Below are positions 47,111-58,537 of a stretch of DNA of 64,000 bases, one piece after another (the first letter of the stretch is position 1; each line of letters starts with the position of its first letter). A program made the translations under genes and the position numbers. The notes beneath the pieces are model-generated. The model made no database searches and had not been told where the DNA came from. It saw nothing but the letters and a program-made list of their open reading frames with translations. The stretch covers positions 1 to 64,000 of the forward strand of contig NSJX01000070.1 in NCBI GenBank assembly GCA_002286715.1, read 5' to 3'. This DNA comes from Dentipellis sp. KUC8613 (lineage: Eukaryota > Basidiomycota > Agaricomycetes > Russulales > Hericiaceae).

Positions 47111-47500
47111 CTAATTTTGAGTGTGCGTCTATTTCGGGCTCAGCTGCTTAGTCGAGGCAGGTTGAAGGATGTTCCGCTCAGCGCCCGAAGTGCTCGTGTC
47201 CCGGCCTAGGCAATACCTCCTAATGACCTATTGATCTGGAGTATGGGATGTGCTGGCGTGGCCGAGACACCCGCCCGGTTCCTGCCAACTGATTTCTGCG
47301 TTTCGCTAGGCTCGTTCTCGTCCGCGGACTACTGTGCAACACTAGTCAGAGCATGGCCCTTGCATACTGCGATGAATCCCGTGTCTCTAGAAGACGCCGC
47401 CCTTCGCTTTAAATCTCCAGCTAATCTATCAGCTTGAGCGGAAACCCGCGCCCTTTCTCTTCTCCTCTCCTACCACCCCAAAGACCATCGCTCCCCCCGC
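47111..47500. other. OMT4 upstream region
   Basis: Spacer with the OMT4 promoter, no other feature seen. Confidence 0.5.
47406..47414 (+). promoter_or_regulatory. TATA-like element (GCTTTAAAT) of OMT4
   Basis: About 90 bases upstream of the OMT4 start codon. The CTTTAAAT core is shared with the OMT3 upstream region. Confidence 0.45.
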
Positions 47501-49545
47501 ATGTCCTCATCCACCAGCCAGCTATTGAACCTTATCAAGACGTCGTTAGACGCCCTAGAGAAGGCGAGCGCAAGCACAGGCCATCGAATCCCCGATCTCA
47601 ACGACCCCTTCTACCCGGCTTCGGAGGCATTCCGCGCCGACCCCACGGCCGCACTCGCCGCCAACACCGCGGCCGCGGCAGCGTTACAGCTCGCGGCTAT
47701 TCTAACGCCCCCGCACGTCTCTTTGTACCATGTCGTTGGCGGGGTGCGTTTCCACTTCGTTCTTGCACCGTTATTCGAGATAATCATTTTGACTGGGCTG
47801 GGTTGGGTTGGTGCTCGGTACACCTACAGCATTGTAGATCCACTGCGGTCAGGATTTGCCTGGAGTGTGAGTAGGTCTATTTGCAAGTCAACGTCAGTGA
47901 CTGACGGTAAGTCGGTATGCAGCGCACGTTACCGAGATTCTCCGCGAAGCAGGGCCGGAAGTGAGTATCCGTGCGCCGCTGCAGAGGCTCGCCTAACAGC
48001 TCGACCCGCAGGGCCTGCACGTCAAAGACATCGCAGATAAGAACGGACAGGATCCTGCCAAGCTGGGCAAGCACGAGTCTATACACCCTATCACTGGCAG
48101 TCGTCGCTGATGCTGATGAGGTGCTCAGGCCGTTTCCTCCGCTTCCTCGCCGTGAATCACGTCTACCGGGAGGTCTCCCCCGACGTGTTCGCCAACACAC
48201 GTATCTCGAGCATGCTGAATACCCTAAAGCCGAGCGCGGAAGTCATTGCCGAGTAAGCTCTAGTCTCAAATCCCATCCGAAGACGGCATCATAACCCCTG
48301 ATACGTGACGCGCCCTCATGCAGCCCTGAGCACAAGTTCAACAATACCATCGGCCTGTCCGGTCTCGTCGGGCACCAGTACGCTCTGAACCTAATATCAT
48401 GACAGATGAGAACTTGATTGAGTACAGCCTCGATGAAGCGTTCAAAGGGTCCGCCTACGCCTGGGAGACGCTCGCCGATCCCGCCACTCGCCACTCAGGC
48501 GAACCATCCACCACGCCATTTTGCCGCGCATTTGGCACGACGGACACGGTGTGGCAATTTTATGGGCGCCCTGACGAGAAGTACCGTCAGCGCCGCTTTG
48601 ACGCGGCCATGCAGGGCGTTGGGGCACTGCAGCCTGCAGATGCCATCTTTGACGGTGCGCCGATTCTCCGTATCTTGTGTCCGAGGAACGGGGGAACGGG
48701 CGCTGATGCGTCATATGTTATTGTTTGGTAGCGTATGATTGGAAGGAGCTTGCGCCGGGCTCGGTGATCGTGGATGTCGGAGGAGGAGTTGGCACATCCG
48801 CGTTCCCCCTCGCGAGGGACTTCCCGAAGCTGAAGATTGTCATACAGGACCTGCCCAACGTCGTTGATGACGCGAAGAAGGCATGTTCTCGTTTTCCATC
48901 TTCTTGATCCTACCCTCCGCTGATCGCACCGGCACAGCTGTGGTCAGCTGAAATGCCTGACGCCGTCGACTCGGGCCGCGTGCAACTCGAGCGTAAGCGC
49001 CATCCATCCAGTATCGACTGATTGGGATTCACGGGGGCCGCTTGTCGCAGCGCACGACTTCTTCGAACCCCAGCCCGCGCGGGATGTCGCAGTCTTCCTC
49101 CTCAAGCAGATCCTGCACGACTGGTCTGACGAGTACTCGGCGCGCATCCTGAAGCGCCTGCGCGAGGCAGCGGCACCGACGACGAAGCTCGTGCTTGTCG
49201 AGACGATCACGTCGCACGCGTGCCGCCAGCCGAGCTCGGACCAGGACACGCATGTACCGGGGGCAGTTCCCGTCGAGGCGCCCGAGCCGCTGCTCGCGAA
49301 TTTTGGTGCTGTGTGCGAGATGGGGTTCCATGGCGATATGACTGTAAGCTTCCATTCTGTAACCTATGAGTGAACTCGATATTGAATGGTGGCGGTTGCA
49401 GATGTTCGTGCTGTATAACGGCCAAGAGCGCACCTTCCACCACCTCCAGCGTCTGCTCCGCGAGACGGGCTGGGCATTGAGGATGGTGCGTCGAAATCAG
49501 AGGGATACCACGTTTCTCCAGGGAATCGAAGCTGTTCCCATGTGA
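47501..49545 (+). CDS. SAM-dependent O-methyltransferase (PF00891), OMT4
   Basis: An intact paralogue of about 475 residues with around ten introns. It begins [40 protein letters not shown] and [18 protein letters not shown] follow, then [11 protein letters not shown] and [39 protein letters not shown] comes near 48128-48190. [20 protein letters not shown] and [20 protein letters not shown] lead to SAM motif I ([19 protein letters not shown], about 48765-48825). [23 protein letters not shown] and [11 protein letters not shown] precede the catalytic [13 protein letters not shown] (about 49101-49137). [18 protein letters not shown] and the last exon, [20 protein letters not shown], close with EAVPM at 49545. 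Its closest relatives here are OMT3 and OMT5. Substrate unknown, presumably an aromatic hydroxyl. Confidence 0.91.
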
Positions 49546-50292
49546 TACAGCATTTTTGCGAAAAGGAAGCTTTTCGTTGACCGGAATGCGTAGCTATGTA
49601 GACGTGTATGATAACCTGTGCTTGATCTGAGCTTTATTGATTTATTGTAGGAGGTGAATTTTGAGATGTCGGACACGGCAGCGTAGGCATACCGTGGCAT
49701 ATCCTGGGCCTATGACAATTCAGCAGTGGCTCTCGGTGCTTATAGGCGGGCCTTCGGGTCGAACGTACCCCAAAGCCAAGATTTGAGATGCCTCGACTAG
49801 GAATATTATATGCCTTGACCCGTTGCGGGAGGAGGATCTGCGGCCAGTGTTGATCATAGATGGTCAATATCTTCCGTCAGATTTTAGATAGGAATGCTTA
49901 CCAGCCCAAACAGTGACAACATCCTGATGATCTCCTAATCGAGGGACCGGCTTCACAGGCTCACCTACGCGGAGCGCCCCCATCTGATCTCCCGAACATA
50001 GAACATTCCTGGATGTTCTGGTAAGATGTATAGGAAGAAGCACTTCCGGTGCAGGTCAGCTCGGAAAGGAGGGTACGCGAGTAGTGTGGGAGCAGATGAC
50101 ATGTTCCGTCCGCTATGCTTTTGTGACGTCGACTGCCAATTTGGCATCCTTTCATTCCACATGAAACAGCCACTTCGTCTATATATCGGAGAGCCTATTC
50201 TTCAAGAACATCAAATCTGAAATCGCCATGGAAAAAGGAAGAGAAGGACTTATACATAGATATCGTCGCGTAGCATGTGCAGGCTCAGCGTA
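49546..50292. other. Intergenic between OMT4 and the prenyltransferase (convergent)
   Basis: No gene was recognised. Both neighbours end towards this spacer. Confidence 0.5.
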
Positions 50293-51556
50293 CTCAGCCT
50301 TTAAGCCAGAAATCAAGTAACAACCCGGCCCAAACAATGTACCCCATATCTCCGTTCGACTACGCAGGGTCGTGGCAAGTCAGTACTGCGAGCCCATGAC
50401 TTTTAGCCGGCGCAACTCACCTTGAATTTATCACCGCAGTCTTTCGGGTCGTCCGGATTCCACGTCGCAAGCTGCCATGCGACATGCGCGAGGGCGCCAC
50501 CGCAAGAAATGAGATAGAACGCGATGCCCTTCCCGTTGCAATGCCCAACGTAGGTCAGCGAGGCGACAAACGCGAGGGCAAAGCAACACAAGATGGGCCA
50601 GATTTGGTCGCCGAACAGGAGCGCGGTGGACTTGACGCCGGCTTTCGCATCGTCTTTTCGGTCCTGGCATGCGTAAATGGTGTCGTAGAATATGGTCCAG
50701 CTGTTCACGTTGTAGGCGCGATCAATGACGGTGGTTCACAAAGAAGAAACTGCGCGTACCTCACGAGACCGATGAAGTAAAGCCACATTCCTGATCCTTT
50801 CGCGTGGTCTTTGAATGAATGCCATACCACCCAGGCACCCCAATTCATAGTCGGTCCTATGTGGGAAGCCGCGTCATTAGCCGCAGAAATGCAATGAGAT
50901 ATGGTGCAACTCGCGTACCCAACCACACCTGAGGTAACCATGTCCATCTCTTCATCAAGGGATACATCGCGTGAAAGGGAAAGACGCCCAAGATACCATA
51001 CATAGCACTGATATGCCCCCCAGAAGATTTAAGTTAGTATTGTTCGGCTGCGGGAAAACGCTGATGATTACGCTTTGGGGCTTATCAGAGCGAGCATCCA
51101 CATATACGAGCCAGTCAGGAAGACTAGCAAGGCGATCGCACTTGACATAGAAATTTGGCCGGTTACGAGCGGTCTGTTTTTGGTCCGCTCTGTCACCGTC
51201 GACGCAAGGCCATCGATCTGTGAGCTACGGTCGGCAAAGGGTAACAACAGCCGAGCTCACCGACTTGTCTGTCGAAGTCGACATCGCAGATATCGTTCAG
51301 AACGCACGCGGCGCCGTGTATCAGCGTGCTTCCGAGGGCGAGGCAGGCAGTCCACAAGGCGAGTTCGTATCGCGTGAGGTGCCAGTCGGAAGCTCCGAGC
51401 ATTAATGTCCAGACTGTGAACGCAAGTGCGCTGAGCACCAACACGGAACAATCTCATCTGAATGACAAGGACATACGCACCGGACGGCCAGAAGATAAGG
51501 ATGGTGCCGACAGGCCACCAATGAAGCCTAGCTAGCTCCCAGTATGCCCGCCACAT
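50293..51556 (-). CDS. UbiA-family prenyltransferase
   Basis: An intramembrane aromatic or terpenoid prenyltransferase (PF01040). Such enzymes attach a polyprenyl diphosphate to an aromatic or lipid acceptor, as Coq2 does in ubiquinone synthesis and related enzymes do in fungal meroterpenoid pathways. The first exon reads MWRAYWELARLHWWPVGTIL, the family's 'ELxRLxxPxG' start. ALGSTLIHGAACVLNDICDV follows, with the first Mg2+-diphosphate motif NDxxDxxxD (NDICDVDFD, near 51260-51300). RTKNRPLVTGQISMSSAIAL is the loop after helix 2. Later exons contain GAWVVWHSFKDHAKGSGMWL and the second Asp-rich motif in FYDTIYACQDRKDDAKAGVK (near 50625-50685). The C-terminal helix ends WAGLLLDFWLKG. Six to seven introns. 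The start is uncertain because an upstream exon could join at an acceptor near 51575. It is flanked by OMT4 and OMT5, which suggests, without proving, a shared pathway. Confidence 0.87.
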
Positions 51557-52770
51557 TGCTGCTAGAACGATTGAGGGCCTGTATGGTTACTGTCGAGGGA
51601 TCCACGTCCGGCTTTATAAGTCTGCAGCCAGTGTGGTTATGATGGATATCGCGGTTCATGCGACATATTTTATGAGTGACAAGCTTGGCGAGGAGCGAAT
51701 TCGGCACTGACATGGAACAGGGATCCGTAATCGTCTTAATTTTAGGGTTGCACGGCCTGATGCAACCACCCCCATGCACATGTCTGCTGAACGCGGACCC
51801 CCGCTTGTGATACGAAATGAGTATGCTAGAGGATAAACCTGGGTGCGGAAGCAGATCTGTCAACTCGGTTATCACTGTCGCCGTGCTCGGCTCACTCGTG
51901 ATAGATATCTGCGACGTGTCGATTGCTTGGGACCCGTCTGGCCTGCTGAAGCTGCGTCGCCGCGTGGACCCGACCGGCCCGCAGCACTGCTGCAAAATTG
52001 GTTGCAGCCCTAAGATGTGCAAAGGTCTGTTGACATCTGTCAGTTCTTGGCTCAGCCCTCATCAGATCCTAGGCGACGAGTTGGAAACTTTCCTTGAGCG
52101 GCACAAACCAGAATGTGATCGTATCATCTATGTTGATGACGGCTCGAATGATTTCTGTCCCATTGTGCGTTTGAGAAGGTCGGCCTCTGTCGTCTATCCT
52201 TCTATGAAGTCGAGGTCGCGTGTTAGCATTTTTAGATAGCTTTCGTCAAAGTGTGATGTGAAGACGGCACCGGGGACCTCGTGGAAGTCCTCCAACTAGT
52301 TGTTATATCCCTTGAGGCAGCGAGCGGCATCGCTTGCTACAATGTCCTGCTGAGGATGCGATACACTGTGGCTGGAGGTTCGGCGTGGGGCAGCGTCAGA
52401 ATCCTGTCGAGGGTCGAGGAACTAGAGCCTTCGCAGGTCGTCGGACCGACGCGATAGGAGCAGAATCACGGACGATGAAGACCGCACGAAGCAGCATAAA
52501 GAGATCCTCCAATGAAACGAGGTAGGATGCTCAGAACATTTAGCGCCAGAACATTTAGTGCCAAAACATTTGACGCTGCGATGTCCCCGAGAATCAGAAG
52601 TAGACCTCATTGCGCGGCTGAGTTCCCTGTTTTATTCACAGAGCGCTGAGAAAGACGCGCAATGGTTACAATCTTAGTCACCCTCGTAGAATGAACAGTA
52701 TAAGGTGGTGCATAGCTACGACATGAAGGCAATCGTTGGTTGCAGAATGGGCTGCTCGTCGATGGTTGAA
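51557..52770. other. Intergenic upstream of the prenyltransferase
   Basis: No gene was recognised; several short frames have no motif. A three-copy 15-nt repeat is listed separately. Confidence 0.45.
52534..52578. repeat. Three tandem 15-nt units (GAACATTTAGYGCCA)
   Basis: Two near-identical units followed by a more diverged third (AAACATTTGACGCTG). They lie about 190 bases beyond the OMT5 stop codon. Confidence 0.8.
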
Positions 52771-54728
52771 TCAGATTGGAACTGCCTCCATTCCTTGAAG
52801 AAAGGTATTATCCCTGCGGTCGCGGTGGACCATCGTCAACGCCCAGCCACATTGCCGGAGCAGGCACTGGAGGTGATGGAAGGTGCGATCTTGACCGTTG
52901 TACAAGGCCAGCATCTAACAGACGTACTGAGCTCGAACATCAGCACATCTAGAACAGGACTCACGGCCATGTCGATGTGAAACGCTATCTCGCTGACGGC
53001 GCCAAAGTTGGCAAGCAAGGGCTCGGGCGCTTCGATGGGCATTGCGCCAGGAACGCGTTCGTCGTTTTCCGAATAAGGCTGGCGGCAGGCATAAGAGATT
53101 ATGGTGTCCACGAGGATGAGTTTGGTTTTGGTAGTTGCGGCTTCGCGGAGTCGCCTGAGGATCTTGGCAGCGTACTCGTCGGACCAATCGTGCAAGATTC
53201 GCTTGAGCAAAAAGATTGATACGTCCCGTTTGGGTTGTGCCTCGAAGAAGTCGTGCACTACGAGGCCCATGGGTTCCAGCCGCGGCGGATAGAGAAACGA
53301 ACTTACCTTCGAATTGCACGCGACCTGTGTCCACGGCCTCGGGCATCTTAGTTTTCCATAACTACATCATAAGAATAAGTCATGTGTTCGCGGTAGAAAA
53401 AGACCGATGGCGTACCTTCTTTGCGTCTTCGATGACATTTGCTCGGTCCTGTACGACCAGCCTCAGCGCGGGGAACTCCCTCGCGAGCGGAAATGCAGAT
53501 GCGCCGACTCCACCACCGACGTCTACGACGATCGAGTCCGGTGCCAGGTCCTTCCAGTCATAAGCTAACAGACTGTTCATCAGCGATGTCCGTACAGGAA
53601 ATACGGGAACACGACAGACCGTCGAAAATCGCCTCGGCAGGCTGAAGCGCCTGAATACTCTGCATGCCCGCATCGAAACGACGCTGGCGATATTTCTCTT
53701 CAGGCCGTGCGAAGAACTGCCAGACCGTGTCTTTCGTCCCGAACGCGCGACGGAACGGAGTTGCCGTTGGTTCGCCCGAATGGCCCGTTTGCGGGTCTGA
53801 AAGCGTCTCCCACACGTACGCGGAGGCCTTGAAGGCTTCGTCGAGGCTGGATTTATCTCAGAACATGCTGTGATTAAGGGTTGAAGCACGTACTGATGGC
53901 CAAGGTGACTGGGCAGACCAACTCTCGCGCCATCGAACTTGTTCTCGGGGCTATAAGACACCGGAACCAGTCGTTCAATGCCTGCTCGTCCAAAGGAAAT
54001 AATGATAGTGACGCACTCGGAGATGACATCCGCACTCGGCTTGAGAGTATCCAGCATGCTGGAGATGCGCGTATTGGCGAATACGTCAGGAGAGACTTCC
54101 CTGTATACGTGGTTCACGGCAAGAAAGCGAAGGAAACGCCCTGCAAGAGCCGTGAGCAACACCCGGCGGCACAGACTTGTTGCATACCCAGCTTTCCAGG
54201 ATCCTGCCCATTCATCGCGGCGATGTCATTGACGTGTAGTCCCTGTAGCACAAGACGTCAAAGAGCTACCAGAGTTGCAGCAACTAAGAGCTTACCTGCG
54301 GACCTGCCTCGCGAAGAATCTCGGTAACATGAGCTACACGAAGTAATTGAGTATAGCATTTGAGAATTAGGTATATAGTGACGCTACTCACATTCAAGAC
54401 AGACTCGGGCAGCGGCAGATCTGTAATGCTGCACGAATACACAGTCGAATTTACCACCTCCATGACATGGAAGAAAATAGATACTCACTCCGCCAACGAC
54501 ATGATACAAGGAGACGTGGGGCGGCGTCAAAATTGCAGCGAGTTGCAGGGCGGCGGCACTAGCGATGTTCGCGGCAAGCGCGGCCTCGGGGACGGTACGG
54601 AATTCCTCCGAGGATGGGGTGAACGGGCTGTTGAGATCTGGGATTTGGAGACCTGTGCTGGCACACGTTTCCTCAAGAGTGGCCAACGACGTCTCGATGA
54701 GCTTCAGGATTTGACGAATGGAGGACAT
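52771..54728 (-). CDS. SAM-dependent O-methyltransferase (PF00891), OMT5
   Basis: An intact paralogue. The start MSSIRQILKLIETSLATLEE is chosen by alignment; an in-frame Met lies eight codons upstream. FTPSSEEFRTVPEAALAANI and [18 protein letters not shown] follow, then [20 protein letters not shown] near 54080-54140. SGEPTATPFRRAFGTKDTVW with [17 protein letters not shown] precedes SAM motif I ([19 protein letters not shown], about 53485-53535). VVQDRANVIEDAKK, LWKTKMPEAVDTGRVQFE and VHDFFEAQPKRD lead to the catalytic [13 protein letters not shown] near 53185. [19 protein letters not shown] comes before the last exon, RTFHHLQCLLRQCGWALTMV, ending EAVPI at 52771-52773. It has VVQDR where OMT1, OMT3 and OMT4 have VIQDL, a difference shared with OMT2. 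About 470 residues. It lies about 1.2 kb upstream of the prenyltransferase gene on the same strand. Confidence 0.9.
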
Positions 54729-56247
54729 CTCGGAGGCGGAGGCAAGTCTCACTGTAATACAAGACTGGGGAGAACGGATACAGACCTAGGCTGCTCGAAG
54801 AACGGGTGTCTTAAATGGAACGGCGTGTCCGCCCCGGCGCGGAGAACGACGATCTCGAACTAGTGCGCATCGTTGACCACCGATGAGCTCTACGATGACG
54901 TTGATGTTTCTCGTCTGCCAGACATGCTGCATGCTGTCAGGATCTCAGAAAGGCCTTTCACGTACTCGATCAATGAGTGACCACTATCGTGTGCTCGGTA
55001 TACTAGAGGAGCAATCAGCATCAATATTTTTGACAGATTCAAAGAATGGCATGCACCAAACGAGAATCTACAGCAGGCTACTCCAGCGCCATAAATCATC
55101 GGCGTGCACCATCTATCACGACTGAGATGTGAGTGACCAAGTAAAATTTCAGGAAATATATGCACTCACCGAAGCCTGTATTAGACCACAGCGCACCGAA
55201 GACATATGGCAGCACACATATATCTATCACCTGCATATCTTATTCTGATACATCCTCTCGGACGAAGTTACCTTGTGATGCACTCAGAAGAAGACACGGC
55301 GAAGCCGAAATCGCCGATTTTGGGGAAGGCTCGTGGACACCACAGCAGGTGTCATTGGGAGATCGATAGCTTCCGCTGGGCGCGTCCGATGGCTATGGAG
55401 CATCGCATATGTTCGTCTGAAACCCCATTTGTGGCCTAGATCTCCAGCCCCGAGAAGGATATAACATGCGCGTCGTGTCAGATCGCCGTTGGGGGCTCCA
55501 GCCATCGAAGCCGAGGACAATTGCACCAGTCGTGACCGCCGGAGATCGTGTGCTAGTGTCCAGAGTGGCACCTGAAAGATACCCAGTGATGAGTACACGC
55601 ACGGCGCACGGCTCCTGTCGTCATTCACTTACCTCAAAGCGGCACGACGAGGTTTTAGGGGCGCATACACGAGCTGACCCAGTCCGTGAATTCATTCGTC
55701 ACTTCGTGCACCAGTCCATGCCGGTCGCGATGGCCTCGTTTGCAACTTGGCACTGCCGCTTAAGTCTTCCGAGAGCCTTTCCCTGTTCTCCGAGTCCAGT
55801 ATGTACATGGCCCGAAGTCCAGCTGTCGCTTGAAAAAACGCTGTCGACGCGCCTATGGTATACTAAACGACGCGTTTCGGCGTCATTCCGCAATCAATTC
55901 CTGCTAAATGCTGCCGATTCCATCTCCACATTCACGAAAGATGCTTCACTTCTTCTATAAGTATGGTGAGCATCACATTTGTCGGAAGTTCAGCAAGCAT
56001 TCATGCACTCACAGTTCGAGCTCGGAAATCGCTCCCAAGTGATCCAGAGAAACCGACCATCGTCTTTTCTGCTCACCTTTGAACTTGGGCTGTACGTGTC
56101 CGTGGCAGGGGACTGCGATGAAGGACAGTGATTACATTGTCGAGGTTGTGGGGGGTGACAAGGAAGGCGGCATGTCTGACTGCAGCGAACCGAGAGTATG
56201 TGCAGACGTAATGATAGTATAGGCATAATGTAAAGAACGGTATTCAA
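54729..56247. other. Gene-poor stretch upstream of OMT5
   Basis: Searched on both strands. The minus strand at 55280-55900 has moderately protein-like frames that could not be joined into any known family. No DUF6533 remnant was found, unlike upstream of OMT1, OMT3 and OMT4. Confidence 0.4.
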
Positions 56248-56342
56248 GGCACTATAGCCAAGTGGTTACGGCGACAGATTAGAATTTCCGAATATCTATC
56301 TGTTTCCCTCTGGGAGCGCAGGTTCAAATCCTGCTGGTGTCG
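56248..56342 (+). tRNA. tRNA-Ser(AGA) with a 13-nt intron
   Basis: The sequence folds as a type II tRNA. The acceptor stem GGCACTA pairs with TGGTGTC (one G-U next to the end and one within), with discriminator G. The D-arm region is GCCAAGTGGTTACGGC. The anticodon stem ACAGA pairs with TCTGT around loop TT-AGA-A/A, interrupted after position 37 by a short intron (TTTCCGAATATCT). The long variable arm is CCCTCTGGG. The T-arm is GCAGG-TTCAAAT-CCTGC, with a good B box. The sequence is close to the known fungal tRNA-Ser(AGA). It decodes UCU, and UCC by inosine. Confidence 0.9.
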
Positions 56343-58537
56343 TTTTGACACATCACGACTTGTTTTTATACTCGAGTTTCATGAACTCTCAGTCTCTCTC
56401 ACCTTTGCACAAAGCAGAGTGTCTGTTCTTTTCGGGAAATATCCCTGTTCTAGTTATCTCATACAACAGTATGCACTTCTCAACTTCACTAGACCAAGCG
56501 TGACACAAGATATGTACGGATATAATTCAGAGGTTTTTCTGCACACAATAATACACCATCACATATCAATAACTGCATTGGAAGTAAGACATAGCAACAA
56601 ATACAATTTTCGGTTACATAGTTCAGAACAACACACATAACGGATAAACCTTTCGTTACATAAGACCTCACAAATGCATTACTACAACCAATAAAGTAAA
56701 CCAAGTTACAAATAAATATAAATCGGTAAGGCCGGTAAACGGCAGAGCCCGCTACCGTCCCTTTTTCTTTATATTATTTGTGGTAGGAGGGTTATGTGGC
56801 AACACAGATATGTATGACAGCAGTATCGACGATGCTGCATGGCCGACCATCCGACTTTGGTCTGCACAACCTGAGGCCTGATTCGCTTTCCATGCCAGTA
56901 TGCCTGAGAGCCCGCATTCCGGACAAGCGTCTATAGATGCCAGTAATCGTACAGTATTATGAAGCAAACGACGACCGTTGACGCGACTCGTGCGCGGAAC
57001 AGCGATGCTGCTAGAGCACTGTACGGTGCTGTATACAAGTGCGACGAGAGGCGCACGGCCCCTGCTTTATCATACAGGACCAAGTTCCTGGCGGCGATAT
57101 CGTCAAGGGACGGCCTCAAAGACATACACCAGGTGCAGTGAATTGGGTTGGGCCATGGATGGAAATGTCCAGAGCGACGGTAGACACCGGGGCTGTCGAT
57201 GGCCTCGTAGCCTGTAGGGGCTATGATCGATGGCGTCCTACAGCGATGCACGGCAGCGGAGGGGGGATGTACAAGCGCTCGGAGTTGGCTGTAGGCGCTT
57301 GTATGGCGACGATGGGACTTATACGAGCGCCCGCGTCACGTGCACCATGCCGGACGCGTTGTTTACAGTGGCTGTGCTCGTTGAATGTGCCAAACAGACG
57401 CAACTCGGCTGAGACGTCGCTCATCCTCAGCGCTATAAAGAGCGAACGGTGAGTCTCCGGAACCTCAGAGCCTCGGGGGAACCAGCGTCCGCGCACTGGA
57501 TCGGTGCTTTCGAGTGTCTCTGTGCCACCTCTTGCTTTCAACCACGCTCCTCTCTTTCTGTCACTCCTGGAACCTCGGTCCCTGTCATTGTGGCGACATC
57601 CTTGTTCAAGTCGATAGCACCGCGGGTGGCCTGCAGTGGTTCTCAGCAACCGTAGTGACTGTGGCCTCGCGTGCAATGCCTGGCCCGGCTACCGTAATAG
57701 AACCGTTGTCGCACACTCACGACGGAACGTAGCGCTCCTGCTCGACGCCGTGAGGGCGTTATTGTCCTATTCCGACGAGGGTATCCAACGCTCACACTGC
57801 CATGCAGCTGGTCAATGACAGCAGGGTCCATGGGGCACCTTCCACTGGCGTCAGGGACGGTCGTATGATGGTGAGTGCCTACGTTTTATGCCTTGGCCAT
57901 CACTCTCCCCCATCGGACACACCGGAGCAGCTTCATGCTACACTGGCGCGTGCCGTGTGCCCAATAGCGACATGTTGCACTAGGTCTGTGGCACCTGTAG
58001 CGTCTGTGGCCTACCGTGTAATGGCTGGCCCGGCTACCGTGTACGACCTGTCACCAGTCCTAATTGGAATGCGTCATTCGGCAGTGTTTGCTGAAGTAGG
58101 TCTGTTGTGTTGTCATCTCCGATGTCGATGTCGTCGCCTGCTGCTTGTGTGTGATTTGAGTGCCGGACTGATGAGTCCGCGTGTGCTTGAGTTGATGCTT
58201 GGTTCTCAGTCTGCGCACATTCTGATCTTGCGAGTATCCTCAGCTGCTTGCTGTCTGAAGGCTTTTTGCTGTTTGCTCTCAAGTATCAAGCCTGTGTTAC
58301 ATGGCGAACCATTAAATTTTCTATTACATATGAGTGTTTACGGTGATTTTAAAGTGAATAGTGGTCAGTGTGAGTAGTATGCAGCCGTCGGTTTGTTATA
58401 AGCAGTAACGTAGGGATTCACTGGACGGAAGGCAAGCACCAACGTGAATATGGATAGCCCTCAATTAGTGACGAGGCGGAGTAAGTAGGCGTAGCCGCCC
58501 ATGCACACATGCATGTTTCATCATTGCATGCATGCAT
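56343..58537. other. Gene-poor stretch with internal repeats
   Basis: No gene was recognised. It is AT-rich at 56500-56760. A diverged direct repeat near 57600 and 58000 is listed separately. GCATGCATGCA simple repeats lie at 58510-58535. Confidence 0.45.
57590..58045. repeat. Diverged direct repeat pair, about 0.35 kb apart
   Basis: The segment at 57661-57695 (GTGGCCTCGCGTGCAATGCC, then TGGCCCGGCTACCGT) recurs at 58006-58041 with a few substitutions. The match seems to extend weakly on the left side (GCGACAT near 57594 and 57967). Confidence 0.6.
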
